A stretch of 64,000 nt of DNA from positions 29,998 to 93,997 of IMG/VR virus record IMGVR_UViG_3300043464_001711, one strand, 5' to 3'. This DNA comes from a virus. The translations under genes were made by a program, and so were the position numbers. Under the pieces are notes generated by a model, which did not search any database, had not been told where the DNA came from, and worked only from the letters and a program-made list of their open reading frames with translations. Of this stretch, positions 62,478 to 64,000 are shown piece by piece (position 1 is the stretch's first letter; each line of letters opens with the position of its first letter).

Positions 62478-64000
62478 ATGTCTAACGAAAGAATAATAGG
62501 GTTAAAGAAAGAAGAGAGTGGAAACCAAAATAAGGTTTTATATGATGAATTATTCGTTAAAGATTCTGGGTACAGACTTGTTTCTTCCACACCTAAAGTT
62601 TTTTCTGCTATTCACCCCGATGATTTTGGTGAAAATTTTTATATTTCTGAGGAAGAGTTAGATTTTTACATTGAAGGCTTTATTCAGGCTGTTTCAGATA
62701 ATGTGGGTGATGTTATAGATAATTTAGTAAAAGAAGATTCAGCTAAACTTGATGATATAGAATCTGGTTTAGATGATTTGGATATTAAACTATCTCTTTA
62801 TAGATCATTTAAATCACTTTATGATAAATGGATTTCTAATTCAATATCACCTAATGGTGTAACAAATGGTTATTTTTATAATAATTATGGTGGTGATGAT
62901 GATAGAATGTTATATGAACATTTTAAATTTGTTAATAGAGCAAATCAAAATATAGGTGACAAAGCTGTTATAGATTTTTCTTATTTATCAAATTTAGCTA
63001 ACACACAAAACGGACAAGGACCGACACAATCACTTTATGAATCTTTGACCGGTTTGTTAAGTGAAAACAAATTTGATTTTTGGCCTTTACCAGCAAACAT
63101 ATCATTAACACAAGATAGTTTAAGTAATGAAGATGTTAAAGATATATTTAGGACACTAACTCTTGTTACTGATTTAAAACCAGGACCAACCTTTGTTTGT
63201 GTTTATATTGGAGGCAGTTCAAGAACCTTAGCTGATTTACAAAGTAGTGGTGATGCTTGTGTTAATAATAATGGTTCTTTTTATTATACCGACGATTCTT
63301 TTGATATAACAAAAGTTGAAGATTGGCCGGCTGAATATGCTGCTAGTAATGAAGGTGTTGTTGTTTTTAAAGTTAGATATGGACAAGAAGCACAAAACCA
63401 CTTTGATTCTATTGAGTTAGACCAAACAGAATTTAAGGAAACACAAGAATCTTTACAGATTATAGATGCTTTAACTAACCCTAATAGTGGTTCTAATCCA
63501 TCAAAAACAGGTAAAGGTAATAATATGTATGACGTTTACTTAACTAGGTCTTATAATTGTACCGTTTCAGGTTTGGGTAATATGTCTATACAACCATTAA
63601 TGCATTTTAAATTAGAAAATGTACCTATGTTTAGGGGTACTTATTTAATTACAGGTGTTAAACACACAATAACACCACACAACATAAAAACTGAATTCAC
63701 AGGTATGAGACAACCTAAAATTACAATTCCAGTTGTGACTGAAGCGTTAAGTTTAATTGATTTAGCTTTAGCTGAAACAATTACACAAGGTACCGTACAA
63801 AATGATAGTTCGTCAGACGTTTCAAATTTTAGTAGTAGTGATATAGAAAACTTTAGTGGTGTAGACACTAATTCTAAAGGTTGTGAAATAGCTAGAAAAT
63901 TAAGTAATGATTTAAGTATTTCATTAGAACAGGCTTCTGGTATAGTCGGTAATTTAGTAGCTGAAAGTGGATTAATACCTAATAGAATACAAGGTGGGGG
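62478..64000 (+). CDS. Baseplate hub paralogue 3, tail-lysozyme type (partial at right edge)
   Basis: The ATG at 62478 opens a frame that runs off the window (507 codons). The scaffold repeats for about 440 residues, starting ERIIGLKKEESGNQNKVLYD as in the other two. The C-terminal module starts at about 466 with CEIARKLSNDLSISLEQASGIVGNLVAESGLIPN, again the helix plus Glu pattern of the tail lysozyme family, but clearly different in sequence from paralogue 2. It starts 11 nt after paralogue 2. More copies may follow outside the window. Confidence 0.8.
   Translation, partial: MSNERIIGLKKEESGNQNKVLYDELFVKDSGYRLVSSTPKVFSAIHPDDFGENFYISEEELDFYIEGFIQAVSDNVGDVIDNLVKEDSAKLDDIESGLDDLDIKLSLYRSFKSLYDKWISNSISPNGVTNGYFYNNYGGDDDRMLYEHFKFVNRANQNIGDKAVIDFSYLSNLANTQNGQGPTQSLYESLTGLLSENKFDFWPLPANISLTQDSLSNEDVKDIFRTLTLVTDLKPGPTFVCVYIGGSSRTLADLQSSGDACVNNNGSFYYTDDSFDITKVEDWPAEYAASNEGVVVFKVRYGQEAQNHFDSIELDQTEFKETQESLQIIDALTNPNSGSNPSKTGKGNNMYDVYLTRSYNCTVSGLGNMSIQPLMHFKLENVPMFRGTYLITGVKHTITPHNIKTEFTGMRQPKITIPVVTEALSLIDLALAETITQGTVQNDSSSDVSNFSSSDIENFSGVDTNSKGCEIARKLSNDLSISLEQASGIVGNLVAESGLIPNRIQGG

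Noticed and set aside
1-64000. Alternative genetic code (stop codon reassignment), as in some Bacteroidota phages
   Set aside because: Genes end in all three stops (for example TAG at 48592, TGA at 40126 and 18298, TAA elsewhere), and no conserved protein is interrupted by a consistent in-frame stop.
1-64000. tRNA genes, integrase, capsid, portal or terminase genes
   Set aside because: Looked for but none recognised in this window; they probably lie elsewhere in the genome or are absent.

Overview
This window is part of the genome of a large, AT-rich tailed phage with a contractile (myovirus-type) tail. Contractility is shown by a tail sheath (28687-31488), a tail tube (39638-40126), a long tape measure (45800-48592) and a multi-gene baseplate region (43008 to the right edge). 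The standard genetic code fits, because genes end in TAA, TAG and TGA. Start codons lack Shine-Dalgarno sequences and are preceded by A-rich leaders, and at least three genes have TTTG-N18/19-TAnnTTTG promoters, the Bacteroidota sigma-factor type. I therefore infer a Bacteroidota (Flavobacteria-like) host. No capsid, portal, terminase, tRNA, integrase or CRISPR array was found here.

Layout. (1) 1-7532, minus strand: a dUTPase interrupted by an intein (cut by the left edge), a PolB-type 3'-5' exonuclease, a frameshifted glycosyltransferase, a small Vsr-like nuclease, and a run of unrecognised proteins probably belonging to the virion. (2) 7582-16221, mostly minus: family B DNA polymerase, a membrane-anchored GH24 lysozyme, a DHH phosphoesterase, a DUF3310 protein and an SNF2 helicase. 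(3) 16298-28397, plus: two probable neck/tail proteins, then tail fibres and adhesins (including a 22-repeat SHAEG beta-roll fibre and two glycine-rich paralogues), with a sulfotransferase gene between the fibre genes. (4) 28398-42834: a small ribbon-helix-helix-like gene with an operator-like palindrome, the sheath, a set of probable internal proteins including a HAD-like phosphatase, two homing endonucleases, ClpP, the tail tube and an M20 metallopeptidase. (5) 43008-64000, plus: a gp26-like/tail-chaperone pair with a frameshift slippery run, the tape measure, a hub/tube protein with an OmpA-like insertion, a LysM protein, a 1693-residue baseplate protein ending in a Hint domain, and three tandem hub paralogues with the same N-terminal scaffold but different C-terminal cell-wall hydrolase modules.

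Three cross-cutting signals stand out. First, about ten otherwise unrelated proteins, including enzymes, share short N-terminal peptides rich in I/L-x-E, as in T4 prohead core-targeting/cleavage peptides. This suggests a cargo of injected internal proteins. Second, the motif ATATTTATA lies 11-37 nt before at least a dozen starts on both strands and is a candidate phage-specific late promoter. One copy sits in the loop of a perfect 17-bp inverted repeat covering a start codon, the arrangement used for T4 lysozyme gene e. Third, self-splicing and homing elements are frequent: a dUTPase intein, a terminal Hint domain and three homing-type nucleases, with scars (a vestigial ClpP tail and a 5-bp duplication frameshift) beside them.
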